Shown piece by piece: positions 47,932-55,502 of a stretch of 64,000 nt of DNA (its first letter is position 1; each line of letters starts with the position of its first letter). A program made the translations under genes and the position numbers. The stretch comes from a virus. The notes under the pieces are model-generated. The model made no database searches, was not told the DNA's origin, and saw nothing but the letters and a program-made list of their open reading frames with translations. The stretch lies in the IMG/VR virus record IMGVR_UViG_3300042430_000133, positions 1-64,000 of that record. One strand, written 5' to 3'.

Positions 47932-48190
47932 AAAAGCCGAACCAATTCTTCTTTGGCGCTTCAATAACTATAGGGGTTTTACTACGCTGGATTTCTTGTA
48001 AGGCACGTATTGCTTCCATTTTTACTTGATTGTCAGAACTTTTTGTCATATCAATCAATACACTTATTCGTGCCGCTTCACTCATTGTGGCATCTCTACT
48101 TATGGATTTCTGTGCTTCTAAGTATAGCTCAAAATCATTGTTGGTGGCACAGCCGGCTAACAATACACACAATAATATCAAATACTTCAT
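47930..48190 (-). CDS. Small lipoprotein, possible outer-membrane spanin-type protein
   Basis: 86 aa. A signal peptide ends in a lipobox (MKYLILLCVLLAGC, Cys14), followed by TNNDFELYLEAQKSISRDATMSEAARISVLIDMTKSSD and the C-terminal IEAPKKNWFGF. Lipid-anchored small periplasmic proteins beside a coiled-coil inner-membrane protein are typical o-spanins. The body is helical rather than proline-rich, so a lipoprotein with another role, for example superinfection exclusion, is also possible. The final codons overlap the late promoter of the next operon. Confidence 0.6.
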   Translation of the reverse strand: MKYLILLCVLLAGCATNNDFELYLEAQKSISRDATMSEAARISVLIDMTKSSDNQVKMEAIRALQEIQRSKTPIVIEAPKKNWFGF

Positions 48191-48199
48191 AATATGCTA

Positions 48200-48460
48200 T
48201 TATTTTACGTTATCAAATATCTTTTTCTGTTCATTATACCAATCTTGCCATCCGTCAACCTTAGTTGAACATTCATGGTATAGTGAGTAGTTATGTATAA
48301 TAACCTTAAGCATTTCAGTTATAGCAACCTTATCACCCTCAATCTTTTTAAGACTTTCGCATTTCTTCATTAATTCAGGTGTAGCGTTTGGGAACTTTTG
48401 TTTAACTGGAACAGTTGTTGAGCATCCAGCTAATAATAGAAGTATTAATAGATATTTCAT
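48200..48460 (-). CDS. Small lipoprotein, probable o-spanin
   Basis: 86 aa. Lipobox MKYLLILLLLAGC (Cys13), then STTVPVKQKFPNATPELMKKCESLKKIEGDKVAITEMLKVIIHNYSLYHECSTKVDGWQDWYNEQKKIFD. The TPELMKKC...Y..C motif with two further Cys recurs in Rz1-like and other phage lysis lipoproteins. The ATG overlaps the stop of the coiled-coil membrane gene (ATGA), as in many Rz/Rz1 pairs. It is the best o-spanin candidate in the window. Confidence 0.65.
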   Translation of the reverse strand: MKYLLILLLLAGCSTTVPVKQKFPNATPELMKKCESLKKIEGDKVAITEMLKVIIHNYSLYHECSTKVDGWQDWYNEQKKIFDNVK

Positions 48461-48915
48461 TTTGTAGCCGCCTTATTCAACTCAGTAGCTTGATTATGTA
48501 GGTCTATGATTTCTTTAGGGACAGGACAGTTTTCAATATACTTGATAACTTCTTCTTTTTTGATTACTTCTTTATCAACGTATTTGATAATGTCTTTACC
48601 TTTTTCACGTATAACTTTAGTCTTTTCTACAATCTTTTCTTGGATCTCAATGTTCTTGTTTGCAGATTGTGCTTCAGCTTGAGCCATTTTAGCTTCCATC
48701 TCTTTGACCTTAAGTTCCCATTCTTTATAATCAGCTAGGCCTCCCTCAAGATATACGCCAAACACAAGCACAATGATGCTACAAATTTGTATAGCAAATT
48801 GATATGTTTTAACAAAAGGAATGAATCCTAGGACGAATCCTGCGAGGGTGCCCAAAATACCTAATCCAAAGATTACATGTATTGCGGCGTCGGGTAGTAT
48901 TGATAGTATCCACAT
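48457..48915 (-). CDS. Inner-membrane coiled-coil protein, probable i-spanin (Rz-like)
   Basis: 152 aa. Two N-terminal hydrophobic segments (about 8-30 ILPDAAIHVIFGLGILGTLAGFVLGF and 36-58 TYQFAIQICSIIVLVFGVYLEGG) precede a long coiled coil (65-125, WELKVKEMEAKMAQAEAQSANKNIEIQEKIVEKTKVIREKGKDII) and a NCPVPKEIIDLHN segment. A membrane anchor plus periplasmic coiled coil followed by an overlapping lipoprotein gene is an i-/o-spanin layout. The extra membrane segment is unusual, and a holin function for it is possible. A CATAAATA box lies eight bases before the ATG. Confidence 0.6.
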   Translation of the reverse strand: MWILSILPDAAIHVIFGLGILGTLAGFVLGFIPFVKTYQFAIQICSIIVLVFGVYLEGGLADYKEWELKVKEMEAKMAQAEAQSANKNIEIQEKIVEKTKVIREKGKDIIKYVDKEVIKKEEVIKYIENCPVPKEIIDLHNQATELNKAATK

Positions 48916-48923
48916 AGTATGCG

Positions 48924-48931
48924 TATTTATG
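48924..48931 (-). promoter_or_regulatory. Possible late promoter box CATAAATA before lysis genes
   Basis: CATAAATACGCATACT precedes the ATG at 48915 by eight bases, but its TAA is also the stop codon of the radical SAM gene, so chance is possible. Confidence 0.4.
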
Positions 48932-49907
48932 CCAGGGGATACTTACTTTCAGGAAGTATTTTAGTTGCTACCATATCAGTTCCGCAAAAACATTGTTCAA
49001 TTTTACAGGGTACGTAATTATCAGTAAATGATATATTATCATATAGACTACGTGTTTCACCCTGTTCGCATACTCCTCTATATATAACATCATGGTCAAT
49101 TCTCATAGTAGATGATCCTATATTACAATCCCAACCCATAAAGTTGTTTTTTTGTTGTTTCATTAATACTTGGGGATTAATATTATAAGAAAGGTTGTTG
49201 TTATATGTTATTTTTAAAGTATGATTTATTTTATATTTAGGATCTAATAAAGATTTTACTTTAGTATTTTTATGTTTTCCGGGTAACCAGTTTTCAGTCT
49301 TTAATTTAGTTATTTCTTCAGTTGTATATTTTGAATATATATCTGGATTTCCCATCATTGCTTTAACTGTTATAGTTGCTCCGGTGTTTTTAATTAAATA
49401 TTCCTGTGCTTCAAATGCCTTATCTAAAGTAGTATACACATGAGTAATCAAGCATATTACATCTGTAGCCTCATTATGAAATAAATTTGCAACTTCTGTA
49501 ATATGGTGATAATCATTTGTTTGCTCACTATGGTATGTTAAAAACAAATTATCCATTAATTTTGATTCTTGTAACTCTTTCCACCACCTGATAGTTCTTG
49601 CGCCATTTGATATCATACTTATCATTGCCCCTTTAGACTTCATATATGCTAATAAAGGAATAAGATCGGGATATAGTGTGGGTTCACCGCCGGTAATTTG
49701 AATCCAAAAAGGCATATCACCGCATGCCGCAACTAATTTATCAGTATATTCTTTGTATTTGTCTAAAGTAAACCATCGTTGACTTCCGTCTTTGTGTCTG
49801 CTACCGCAAAAACTACAATCATGGTTACATACGTTATGTATCTTCCATTCAATGAAGTTATAGTCTGCTTGTGTTGCTTTTTCTACTTTAATTGGGAATA
49901 TCTTCAT
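48927..49907 (-). CDS. Radical SAM protein
   Basis: 326 aa. The [4Fe-4S] motif C27-x3-C31-x2-C34 (CNHDCSFC), the SAM-binding QITGGEPTLYPDL (GGEP motif) and a C-terminal cysteine group (CNIGSSTMRI, GVCEQGE, CKIEQCFCGTD) suggest an additional cluster as in SPASM-type enzymes. Such enzymes modify peptides, sugars or nucleosides. It is encoded with an aminotransferase and an SDR enzyme, so it may act in making an unusual sugar or peptide modification. The Fe-S demand could explain the phage IscA-like gene. No SD is visible before the ATG. Confidence 0.8.
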   Translation of the reverse strand: MKIFPIKVEKATQADYNFIEWKIHNVCNHDCSFCGSRHKDGSQRWFTLDKYKEYTDKLVAACGDMPFWIQITGGEPTLYPDLIPLLAYMKSKGAMISMISNGARTIRWWKELQESKLMDNLFLTYHSEQTNDYHHITEVANLFHNEATDVICLITHVYTTLDKAFEAQEYLIKNTGATITVKAMMGNPDIYSKYTTEEITKLKTENWLPGKHKNTKVKSLLDPKYKINHTLKITYNNNLSYNINPQVLMKQQKNNFMGWDCNIGSSTMRIDHDVIYRGVCEQGETRSLYDNISFTDNYVPCKIEQCFCGTDMVATKILPESKYPLA

Positions 49908-49910
49908 CAG

Positions 49911-50978
49911 TTATTTATAGAAATTAATAACCTTACTTGCGATATATTCTACTTCTTGGTCAGTTAATTCCGGATACATAGGAAGACTTAATACTCCCCT
50001 AGATAATAATACGCTATTACTTAATAGATCGGGTTTAGCTAATTCTTTGCCAATTGGTAAATCACCCAACACATATTCATAATGAACTTTACTATCAATT
50101 CCATCAGTCAATAAATGCGTATGTAAACTATTACGATCGGCTAAATACATTACAAATTTTTGATGAGCATGAGGATCTTTTGTATCCGACAAACAATTTA
50201 TAGGCAAGTCTTTAAATTTATCACACCAATATTTTGCTATATTACTTCTACGTTTTTGCCACTCATATATATATTTTGTTCTAACTAATATTTGAGCACA
50301 ATCTTGTTCGCTCATCTTGCTATTAGTCCCGGCATTGTAAAAATAAGGCTTGTTATTATCTCTGTAACTTGAAGCATATAGATATAACTTTTCATCGTTT
50401 GTGACAATTGCACCACCATTACCTGAACTAGGTAAATTCTTTGTAGGGTCAAAACTGATTGACATACCACTACCCACATCACCTTCACATGCTAACCAAT
50501 GTTGTGCTCCATCAACTATTACTCCATATGCATTTGGATAATTAGCATTAGGCCAGGGCTTGCGACCCGCAAATCCCATCACACAATCATATATTCCACC
50601 TCTACCTGTCTCATGTTGGATAACACCATTCTTATCAGTATCAGCTAATTCAATGTCCCAGCCAGCTGTTATAAACGCATTTAGTGTGGCTGGGTAGGTT
50701 AAATTAGGAATACGAATTTTGGGGTTGCCCTCCATAGTTTCACTGTGTGAAATCTTTTTCCAACGGGCTATAATCTCTAATGCTTGTGTACCTGAATGTA
50801 CAGTTATAGCATACTTTGTACTAGTACGATGTTTTAGCCATTCTTCAAACGATCGGGTGTAATGACCACCAACTAGTTTACCGTCTTTGAGGGCACGGTG
50901 AGTTGCATCAAGCAACTCTTCACCGATGTTCTTATACTGTCTTGCTAGACCAAAATGCGGAATTACTAAGCCACTCAT
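49911..50978 (-). CDS. DegT/DnrJ/EryC1/StrS-family PLP sugar aminotransferase
   Basis: 355 aa. The PLP lysine is in SISFDPTKNLPSSGNGGAIV (K180), with VHSGTQALEII (60-70) and DGAQ upstream and the C-terminal SLPMYPELTDQEVEYIASKV typical of the family. These enzymes transfer an amino group to keto-sugar nucleotides in LPS or capsule biosynthesis. Its start overlaps the SDR gene by 47 bases, so both are made together. It may alter host surface glycans or decorate phage fibres or DNA. The exact sugar is unknown. Confidence 0.85.
   Translation of the reverse strand: MSGLVIPHFGLARQYKNIGEELLDATHRALKDGKLVGGHYTRSFEEWLKHRTSTKYAITVHSGTQALEIIARWKKISHSETMEGNPKIRIPNLTYPATLNAFITAGWDIELADTDKNGVIQHETGRGGIYDCVMGFAGRKPWPNANYPNAYGVIVDGAQHWLACEGDVGSGMSISFDPTKNLPSSGNGGAIVTNDEKLYLYASSYRDNNKPYFYNAGTNSKMSEQDCAQILVRTKYIYEWQKRRSNIAKYWCDKFKDLPINCLSDTKDPHAHQKFVMYLADRNSLHTHLLTDGIDSKVHYEYVLGDLPIGKELAKPDLLSNSVLLSRGVLSLPMYPELTDQEVEYIASKVINFYK
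49912..49919 (-). promoter_or_regulatory. Possible late box TATAAATA formed at end of DegT gene
   Basis: TATAAATA is created by the last codons TAT AAA TAA of the aminotransferase, four bases before the ATG at 49907. It fits the T4 late box perfectly, but origin from coding sequence cannot be excluded. Confidence 0.4.
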
Positions 50979-51900
50979 AATATTTTTGAAATCCTTCTTC
51001 TACATCTATCTTAGGATCATAACCAAAGTCTCTACGAGCGGCATCAATGTTCAATGCACCACGACTTGGGAAATCAGCATCTTTATCTTTAACTATCAAT
51101 GTTCCACCACCTGCTAACTTCAATGCTAGTTGTGCGGCTTCTAACAATGTACGACTGTGACTCTTGGTGATATTATATGTTTTGTTATTGGTGTTATTAC
51201 TTAATGCGGCCGCAACAATACCATCTGCGGCATCTTCTACATATGTAAAGTCTAATGTTTCATTTGCACCATTAACATTCAATATGCCGCCTCGCATTGC
51301 GGTAAGCATAAACTTAGCAATAACACGATCCTCAACATCTAGTTCACCATACACCGCACTTGGACGAATGATTGTATGACTAAAACATCCACGACGGCTA
51401 TAATCTTCTACTAATCTTTCTCCGGCTAGTTTCATAATGCCATACTGACCTTGCGGCTTACAGTTATAATCTTCTGTTACGTCATCTGTAAAGTCACCGT
51501 ATACCATTGAACTACTGATATAAACAAATTTCTTTATTCCATGCTTCTTACTAACTTCACACAAATTTAATAGACCTTCCATCATTGTTTTTGCTCCCAT
51601 AGTTGGATTAGCATTAACAACTTTTTGTCTTGGAAAACTAGCCATATGAATCACAATATCAAACTTGTATCGTTCAAATAACCAATCAATACTTTCGCTA
51701 GAAATGTCAATAGCATGGATACTGCCGGGTTGTATTTTCTTCAACCGTTCTGTCATTAGATAGTCAATCTCATCTTGTGGAATGATACCGTAGTTAGTTC
51801 GTATATCGGTAATAGCAACACGGTGTCCCATATGTTGCAATCTATCTACTACATTATGTCCGATAAGTCCTAATCCACCTGTAACTAGTATATTACTCAT
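50932..51900 (-). CDS. NAD-dependent epimerase/dehydratase (extended SDR)
   Basis: 322 aa. NAD-binding TGGLGLIGHNVV (7-18, GxxGxxG), the VIHMAS segment, the active-site Ser in VYISSSMVYG, and Y153-x3-K157 (QYGIMK) place it in the UDP-sugar epimerase/4,6-dehydratase family. RPSAVYGEL and DFTYVEDAADGIVAAA follow, both typical. It probably produces the keto-sugar nucleotide used by the DegT aminotransferase encoded next. The gene continues from a small upstream gene by an eight-base overlap. Confidence 0.85.
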   Translation of the reverse strand: MSNILVTGGLGLIGHNVVDRLQHMGHRVAITDIRTNYGIIPQDEIDYLMTERLKKIQPGSIHAIDISSESIDWLFERYKFDIVIHMASFPRQKVVNANPTMGAKTMMEGLLNLCEVSKKHGIKKFVYISSSMVYGDFTDDVTEDYNCKPQGQYGIMKLAGERLVEDYSRRGCFSHTIIRPSAVYGELDVEDRVIAKFMLTAMRGGILNVNGANETLDFTYVEDAADGIVAAALSNNTNNKTYNITKSHSRTLLEAAQLALKLAGGGTLIVKDKDADFPSRGALNIDAARRDFGYDPKIDVEEGFQKYYEWLSNSAFWSSKTV

Positions 51901-52225
51901 ATTTTAATTTCCAAAATGTTAATTGTTTGTGTGTTAGATATGCTCTAATATGATATACATAACTATAATCGTATAGGTCATTGTTACGATGCCAACTAGG
52001 TGGAGGATTAGAGTTTTCCATTATCCATTTACCAGCTTCTGTTTGTTGCCACTCATATATAGGTTGTGCTACAAACAAATCAGGATCTTCAACATCACCC
52101 ATTCTAATAGTATGTACTACATGAGTGATAGATACAGTCTCTTCTCCGGTATCAGATATTTGTACCTGATATTTGGGTCTAGTAAATTCGTCTTTAGACT
52201 GCCATTGGTGCTTTGATAGGGCCAT
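51893..52225 (-). CDS. Conserved small phage protein of unknown function
   Basis: 110 aa from ATG 52225, overlapping the end of thyA by 32 bases; an ATG at 52291 would overlap by 98. It reads KYQVQISDTGEETVSITHVVHTIRMGDVEDPDLFVAQPIYEW, then QTEAGKWIMENSNPPPSWHRNNDLYDYSYVYHIRAYL and ends LTFWKLKYE. Its C-terminus loosely echoes the F-x-L-R-W box of the 27-28 kb array. It lies between thyA and the SDR gene. No enzymatic motif was found. Confidence 0.55.
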   Translation of the reverse strand: MALSKHQWQSKDEFTRPKYQVQISDTGEETVSITHVVHTIRMGDVEDPDLFVAQPIYEWQQTEAGKWIMENSNPPPSWHRNNDLYDYSYVYHIRAYLTHKQLTFWKLKYE

Positions 52226-53093
52226 CACTTTTATAGTTCTCCAAATATATATCTGCCATTGATATTTCAAAGATGTTTGTTTTTGAGGCATTTAACATCA
52301 ATGTCGGTAACGGGTACGGTTCACGTGTTAGTTGTTCTTTGACTTGTTCAATGTGGTCTTTGTAAATATGTGTATCACCTGTACTGATTACAAGTTCTCC
52401 TACTTTCAGATTACAGTGATGTGCCAATAGATGTGTAAGTAGTGCATAAGAAGCAATGTTAAAAGGTAGACCCAAGAAAACATCAACACTACGCTGATAC
52501 ATATGACAAGATAGTTCTTTATTTTTGTTGACATAGAATTGACTCATAACGTGACAAGGGGGCAATGCCATTTCTTCTAACTCGCTCACGTTCCAAGCAC
52601 TAAGAATGTGCCTGCGCCCATTAGGATCTTCAATTAATCCTTTAATGAGATTTGCCAATTGGTCAACTTCCGTGCGGTCAACGGCAAGGCGGTTACCACC
52701 TTTGTGCGCCGGGCCCATGTCTTTTTCAACCGTGTCTTTGTTCCAATGCCGCCATTGTACCCCATATACACGTCCGAGATCACCTTCAAATTTCGCTTTA
52801 GGCTTCCAATACGATGCTTCTGCATTCGGCGTCCAGATAGTAACCTTTCCTTCACTTGTACCGTGGGTAAGTTCTGCCAATCTACGCTCATCACTACTTC
52901 CTTCAATAAACCAAAGAAGCTCACCGACGCAAGCTTTCCAAGCAAGTTTCTTAGTAGTGACTGCGGGAAAGCCCCGACGCAAATCAAAGCGAATATGACG
53001 TCCAAAAACACTATAGGTGCCAACACCAGTTCTATCATCTTTAACTTCTCCGTTATCTAGTATATCTTGTAATAATTCTAAGTATTGTTTCAT
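52194..53093 (-). CDS. thyA: Thymidylate synthase (ThyA)
   Basis: 299 aa. It has the family motifs DRTGVGTYSVFG, the catalytic cysteine in LPPCHVMSQFYV, QRSVDVFLGLPFNIASYALLTHLLAHHCNL (folate/dUMP pocket) and the GDTHIYKDH end region. It converts dUMP to dTMP for phage DNA synthesis using methylene-tetrahydrofolate. An extended -10 (TGATATAAT) ends five bases before the ATG, with no ribosome-binding site and a terminator just upstream, suggesting a leaderless transcript. Confidence 0.92.
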   Translation of the reverse strand: MKQYLELLQDILDNGEVKDDRTGVGTYSVFGRHIRFDLRRGFPAVTTKKLAWKACVGELLWFIEGSSDERRLAELTHGTSEGKVTIWTPNAEASYWKPKAKFEGDLGRVYGVQWRHWNKDTVEKDMGPAHKGGNRLAVDRTEVDQLANLIKGLIEDPNGRRHILSAWNVSELEEMALPPCHVMSQFYVNKNKELSCHMYQRSVDVFLGLPFNIASYALLTHLLAHHCNLKVGELVISTGDTHIYKDHIEQVKEQLTREPYPLPTLMLNASKTNIFEISMADIYLENYKSDGPIKAPMAV

Positions 53094-53098
53094 AAGTT

Positions 53099-53107
53099 AT
53101 TATATCA
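53099..53107 (-). promoter_or_regulatory. Extended -10 promoter (TGATATAAT) for thyA, leaderless
   Basis: TATAAT at 53099-53104 with TG one base upstream; no -35 is recognisable. Five bases separate it from the ATG at 53093. Confidence 0.5.
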
Positions 53108-53111
53108 TGTT

Positions 53112-53144
53112 AATAAGAAAAGCCCCGACTGATCAGGGCTTTTT
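53112..53144 (-). terminator. Rho-independent terminator of 53152-54148 operon
   Basis: Inverted repeat AAAAGCCC/GGGCTTTT with a ten-base loop (further pairing GATC inside), followed on the minus strand by TTTTCTTATT. Confidence 0.75.
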
Positions 53145-53151
53145 GATTGAG

Positions 53152-53448
53152 TTAAAGTTTACCTAATAGTCGGTCTGTTTCTGGTTGTACAGTATCAGCA
53201 ATGCTTTGTACATTAAGTACAAATTCTACACTTACAATAGAATCTTCCAACTCATTTAGTTTTCTACTAACAGCATCCTCTACTTGATCTGGATCCAAAC
53301 CTTGTTGAAGTAACTTTTGAATATTAATAGTTTGTTGCTTCTTACCAGTTAATTTAATAATTAATTTTTTAATAAACTCTACAGGTATTTTGTTCTTCTC
53401 TACATCTTCAAGGATGTGTTCCCATTTATCAATAAAATCAGGCGACAT
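53152..53448 (-). CDS. Conserved phage protein of unknown function
   Basis: 98 aa. FIDKWEHILEDVEKNKIPVEFIKKLIIKLTGKKQQTINIQKLLQQGLDPDQVEDAVSRKL is followed by LEDSIVSVEFVLNVQSIADTVQPETDRLL. The sequence resembles a helical small family common in aquatic T4-like phages, whose role I cannot name. It overlaps its upstream partner (53438-54148) by 11 bases and ends at a terminator, so the two form an operon. Confidence 0.6.
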   Translation of the reverse strand: MSPDFIDKWEHILEDVEKNKIPVEFIKKLIIKLTGKKQQTINIQKLLQQGLDPDQVEDAVSRKLNELEDSIVSVEFVLNVQSIADTVQPETDRLLGKL

Positions 53449-54148
53449 TAGTTACTTTTTTAGTGTATTTTCTTTTTGTTGGTGTAGCTACTTCTGCAAC
53501 TACTGCCTTTTTAGATTTAGTTGATTTAACTGTTTCTTTAACTGCATGTGTGGGATCCATTTGTGCGGCTTCTTTTAACAATCTGTCAGCTTCTGCCATT
53601 AAGCCTTTTGCCTCTGCAGACATTTTTTGTGCTTGTTGGCGTAAGTTATTAGCTAATGTAGTATCACCTAATAAATCATCTGAGCCTACAACTGGCGAGT
53701 TTGATTGTGGTCCACGCATTCTACGTGCTACGTCAGCTGGATCTTGCAATCCACGACTATTATCTAGTTCAGCCATACGTCTAACAGCATCCTCACCCAT
53801 TTTCATTTCATCTAAAATTTTATTAAGATCATTTAATTTAATGCGTGTATTAGGTGCCGGAGTCATTACAATTTGTTCTGTATTGACTTTCTTTAATTGA
53901 CCTTCTATGTGCAAAACTTGCAGAATTGGTCGGCCGTCTTGTGTGTAACTTCTATTCAATGCATCGGCTAAATTTTCACTACTTTGACCTATATCACTTT
54001 CAATACAACGAATTAATGAATCATGTATATTCTTATTGATTGTTTCTGTATATGTAACTAAGCACATATGAGGCTCGCCTGGTACTTCTCGGAAAATTAC
54101 AGCTACTTTTCTGTCCCCGTGTTTCCCTACGTGTCTTGTAAAACTCAT
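53438..54148 (-). CDS. Conserved phage protein of unknown function
   Basis: 236 aa. The N-terminus MSFTRHVGKHGDRKVAVIFREVPGEPHMCLVTYTETINKNIHDSLIRCIESDIGQSSENLADALNRS is strongly patterned. Then LHIEGQLKKVNTEQIVMTPAPNTRIKLNDLNKILDEM is followed by a helical Ala/Met-rich stretch and a basic tail (KSTKSKKAVVAEVATPTKRKYTKKV). It has an AAGGAG ribosome-binding site and an ATTAAATA box about 30 bases upstream. Conserved in aquatic T4-like phages; the basic tail hints at nucleic-acid contact. Function unknown. Confidence 0.6.
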   Translation of the reverse strand: MSFTRHVGKHGDRKVAVIFREVPGEPHMCLVTYTETINKNIHDSLIRCIESDIGQSSENLADALNRSYTQDGRPILQVLHIEGQLKKVNTEQIVMTPAPNTRIKLNDLNKILDEMKMGEDAVRRMAELDNSRGLQDPADVARRMRGPQSNSPVVGSDDLLGDTTLANNLRQQAQKMSAEAKGLMAEADRLLKEAAQMDPTHAVKETVKSTKSKKAVVAEVATPTKRKYTKKVTNVA

Positions 54149-54177
54149 ATTATGTTCTCCTTGTAATATGCTAAAGT

Positions 54178-54185
54178 TATTTAAT
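54178..54185 (-). promoter_or_regulatory. Possible late promoter box ATTAAATA for 53152-54148
   Basis: The minus strand reads TATTAAATAACTTTAGC, about 30 bases before the ATG at 54148. The same ATTAAATA variant precedes the gene at 63670. Confidence 0.45.
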
Positions 54186-54222
54186 AAGAAATTTGTTCTC
54201 TACAAAATTTCCATATGCCCAT

Positions 54223-54474
54223 TTATGACCATTTTAACTCATAAAAAGTTGCTTCTTGCGGGTCCTCAAATGCAATACAACTAGGAGAAATTAACTCAAT
54301 AATACTAGTTGAAATTGTAGGATATGTAATACTAAATCTTCCAGTCAATTTATCCAATACCCATTGTTTAGATTCAGGTGTGCATGGATGTGATGTTACT
54401 ATAAAATGTTTAGGAGTATATGTCAACTCTCTTTCACTAAACCACGTAATAGGATCTAACTGATATTCAATCAT
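54223..54474 (-). CDS. LRW-family small protein outside the array (ends YELKWS)
   Basis: 83 aa. It reads LDPITWFSERELTYTPKHFIVTSHPCTPESKQWVLDKLTGRF and ends SCIAFEDPQEATFYELKWS, the same F-E-D-P-x-E-A-x-F-x-L-K-W box as the tandem array at 27-28 kb. It is an isolated family member about 26 kb away, coupled by ATGA overlap with the gene at 54471-54902. Function unknown. Confidence 0.55.
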   Translation of the reverse strand: MIEYQLDPITWFSERELTYTPKHFIVTSHPCTPESKQWVLDKLTGRFSITYPTISTSIIELISPSCIAFEDPQEATFYELKWS

Positions 54475-54902
54475 TTTGTTAAATTGTCCAACATCTTATA
54501 TTTTTCCCAGGCTTCTACTACTGCAGGGGTTGAGTTATCGTTAGTAGGAACCACTTGCATCCACAATCCTTGACCTAATTTAGCTGGATGATTATACAGG
54601 TAACTATGTCCAGCTCTGCGACCTTCATCATCAAATACTCTAGGTTGATGTATCCTACCCGAGAAATATAATCTAGTAGCTAATGCCTTTACATCAGTCA
54701 GGTCATACTCGCCTAAGGTACTCAGATTTGAACGGCGTTGATATGGATTACCTTCTGCGTAGTATTGTTCTACTACTTGCATAAAGGTATCGTAATCAGG
54801 ACACAATGTACGTGTTACAATGAACATAACATCATCCTCGGACACTTCGTTATGCATAATACTAACTAGACAACCACCAAGACTAGTACCAATATACATC
54901 AT
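54471..54902 (-). CDS. Conserved phage protein of unknown function
   Basis: 143 aa. MYIGTSLGGCLVSIMHNEVSEDDVMFIVTRTLCPDYDTFMQVVEQYYAEGNPYQRR then YDLTDVKALATRLYFSGRIHQPRVFDDEGRR are distinctive. The IGTSLGGCLxSxxxGEVxxxxVxxIxTxTxCPxxxxF pattern occurs in uncharacterised aquatic phage proteins. No catalytic residues are identifiable. It is in an operon with ATGA overlaps on both sides, downstream of the VWA-protease gene. Confidence 0.6.
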   Translation of the reverse strand: MMYIGTSLGGCLVSIMHNEVSEDDVMFIVTRTLCPDYDTFMQVVEQYYAEGNPYQRRSNLSTLGEYDLTDVKALATRLYFSGRIHQPRVFDDEGRRAGHSYLYNHPAKLGQGLWMQVVPTNDNSTPAVVEAWEKYKMLDNLTK

Positions 54903-55273
54903 ACAATCATCTTCCTATCTTGCTTAACGTAATCACTATATACTTTTTTACCATTAGTTCTAATCCATTTTACGATAGGCTGTGGATTATCATTAAATGC
55001 TTCCTTAAGTTCATCATACTCAACAGTACTATTGAATTCATAAATCTCATATGCACGTTGACTATTTGCACTCGCACGAAGGATCATCATTTGTAATGGT
55101 ATACCCGATGGTTGGTTGGGTATACGTTCTTCTTTAAGAATAGCAATAATTTTCTGTTGTTCCCATTCATTGTATTTTTTCATGTGCAAGTCAACATCAT
55201 GTAGACTTTCAAGACCTTGCATATCCCACATTGCTAGATAGTGCTTAGTTTTGTTCTTTTTTGAGTAGGACAT
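54899..55273 (-). CDS. Conserved phage protein of unknown function
   Basis: 124 aa. It reads KHYLAMWDMQGLESLHDVDLHMKKYNEWEQQKIIAILKEER, IPLQMMILRASANSQRAYEIYEF and IVKWIRTNGKKVYSDYVKQDRKMIV. It looks soluble, alpha/beta with a basic C-terminus. It overlaps the upstream gene by 29 bases and the downstream one by ATGA. Function not recognised; it belongs to the early operon starting at the VWA gene. Confidence 0.55.
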   Translation of the reverse strand: MSYSKKNKTKHYLAMWDMQGLESLHDVDLHMKKYNEWEQQKIIAILKEERIPNQPSGIPLQMMILRASANSQRAYEIYEFNSTVEYDELKEAFNDNPQPIVKWIRTNGKKVYSDYVKQDRKMIV

Positions 55274-55502
55274 ATACCATCTCTGCTTTGTTAATTGCGT
55301 TTGCTAATGCAGGTTCTGTTTCTGCTAGTTTAAGAATTTCTTTCCACTCATGCCATTTAGCAATACTTTTTCTTTCGGGATCTTCTCTAATTAAGGTGCG
55401 GTCAAGAGACCCACTTTTACGTGAATAGATCGTTTTGCCACCATCAGGGCTTTCGTAAATTAAATCAGGGCTTTCGTAAATTAATATTGAATCATTAGTC
55501 AT
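55245..55502 (-). CDS. Small protein with duplicated LIYESPD heptapeptide
   Basis: 85 aa. Near the N-terminus the peptide LIYESPD occurs twice in tandem, encoded by two identical 21-base units. The rest is GGKTIYSRKSGSLDRTLIREDPERKSIAKWHEWKEILKLAETEPALANAINKAEMVYVLLKKEQN, helical at the C-terminus. The ATG overlaps the stop region of a 38-codon membrane-protein gene. Function unknown. Confidence 0.55.
   Translation of the reverse strand: MTNDSILIYESPDLIYESPDGGKTIYSRKSGSLDRTLIREDPERKSIAKWHEWKEILKLAETEPALANAINKAEMVYVLLKKEQN
55443..55484. repeat. Perfect 21-bp tandem duplication
   Basis: ATCAGGGCTTTCGTAAATTA plus A occurs twice back to back (55443-55463 and 55464-55484). It keeps the reading frame and adds seven residues to the protein of 55245-55502, a sign of recent slippage or duplication. 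Confidence 0.95.

Noticed and set aside
49912-49919. TATAAATA four bases before the radical SAM gene taken as a firm late promoter
   Set aside because: The box is formed by the obligatory last codons TAT AAA TAA of the aminotransferase gene, so it may be chance; kept only as a low-confidence site.
51893-52225. Counting the small protein ending FWKLKYE as an LRW-array member
   Set aside because: Only the last few residues resemble the box; the preceding F-x-x-E-K-D-A segment is missing.
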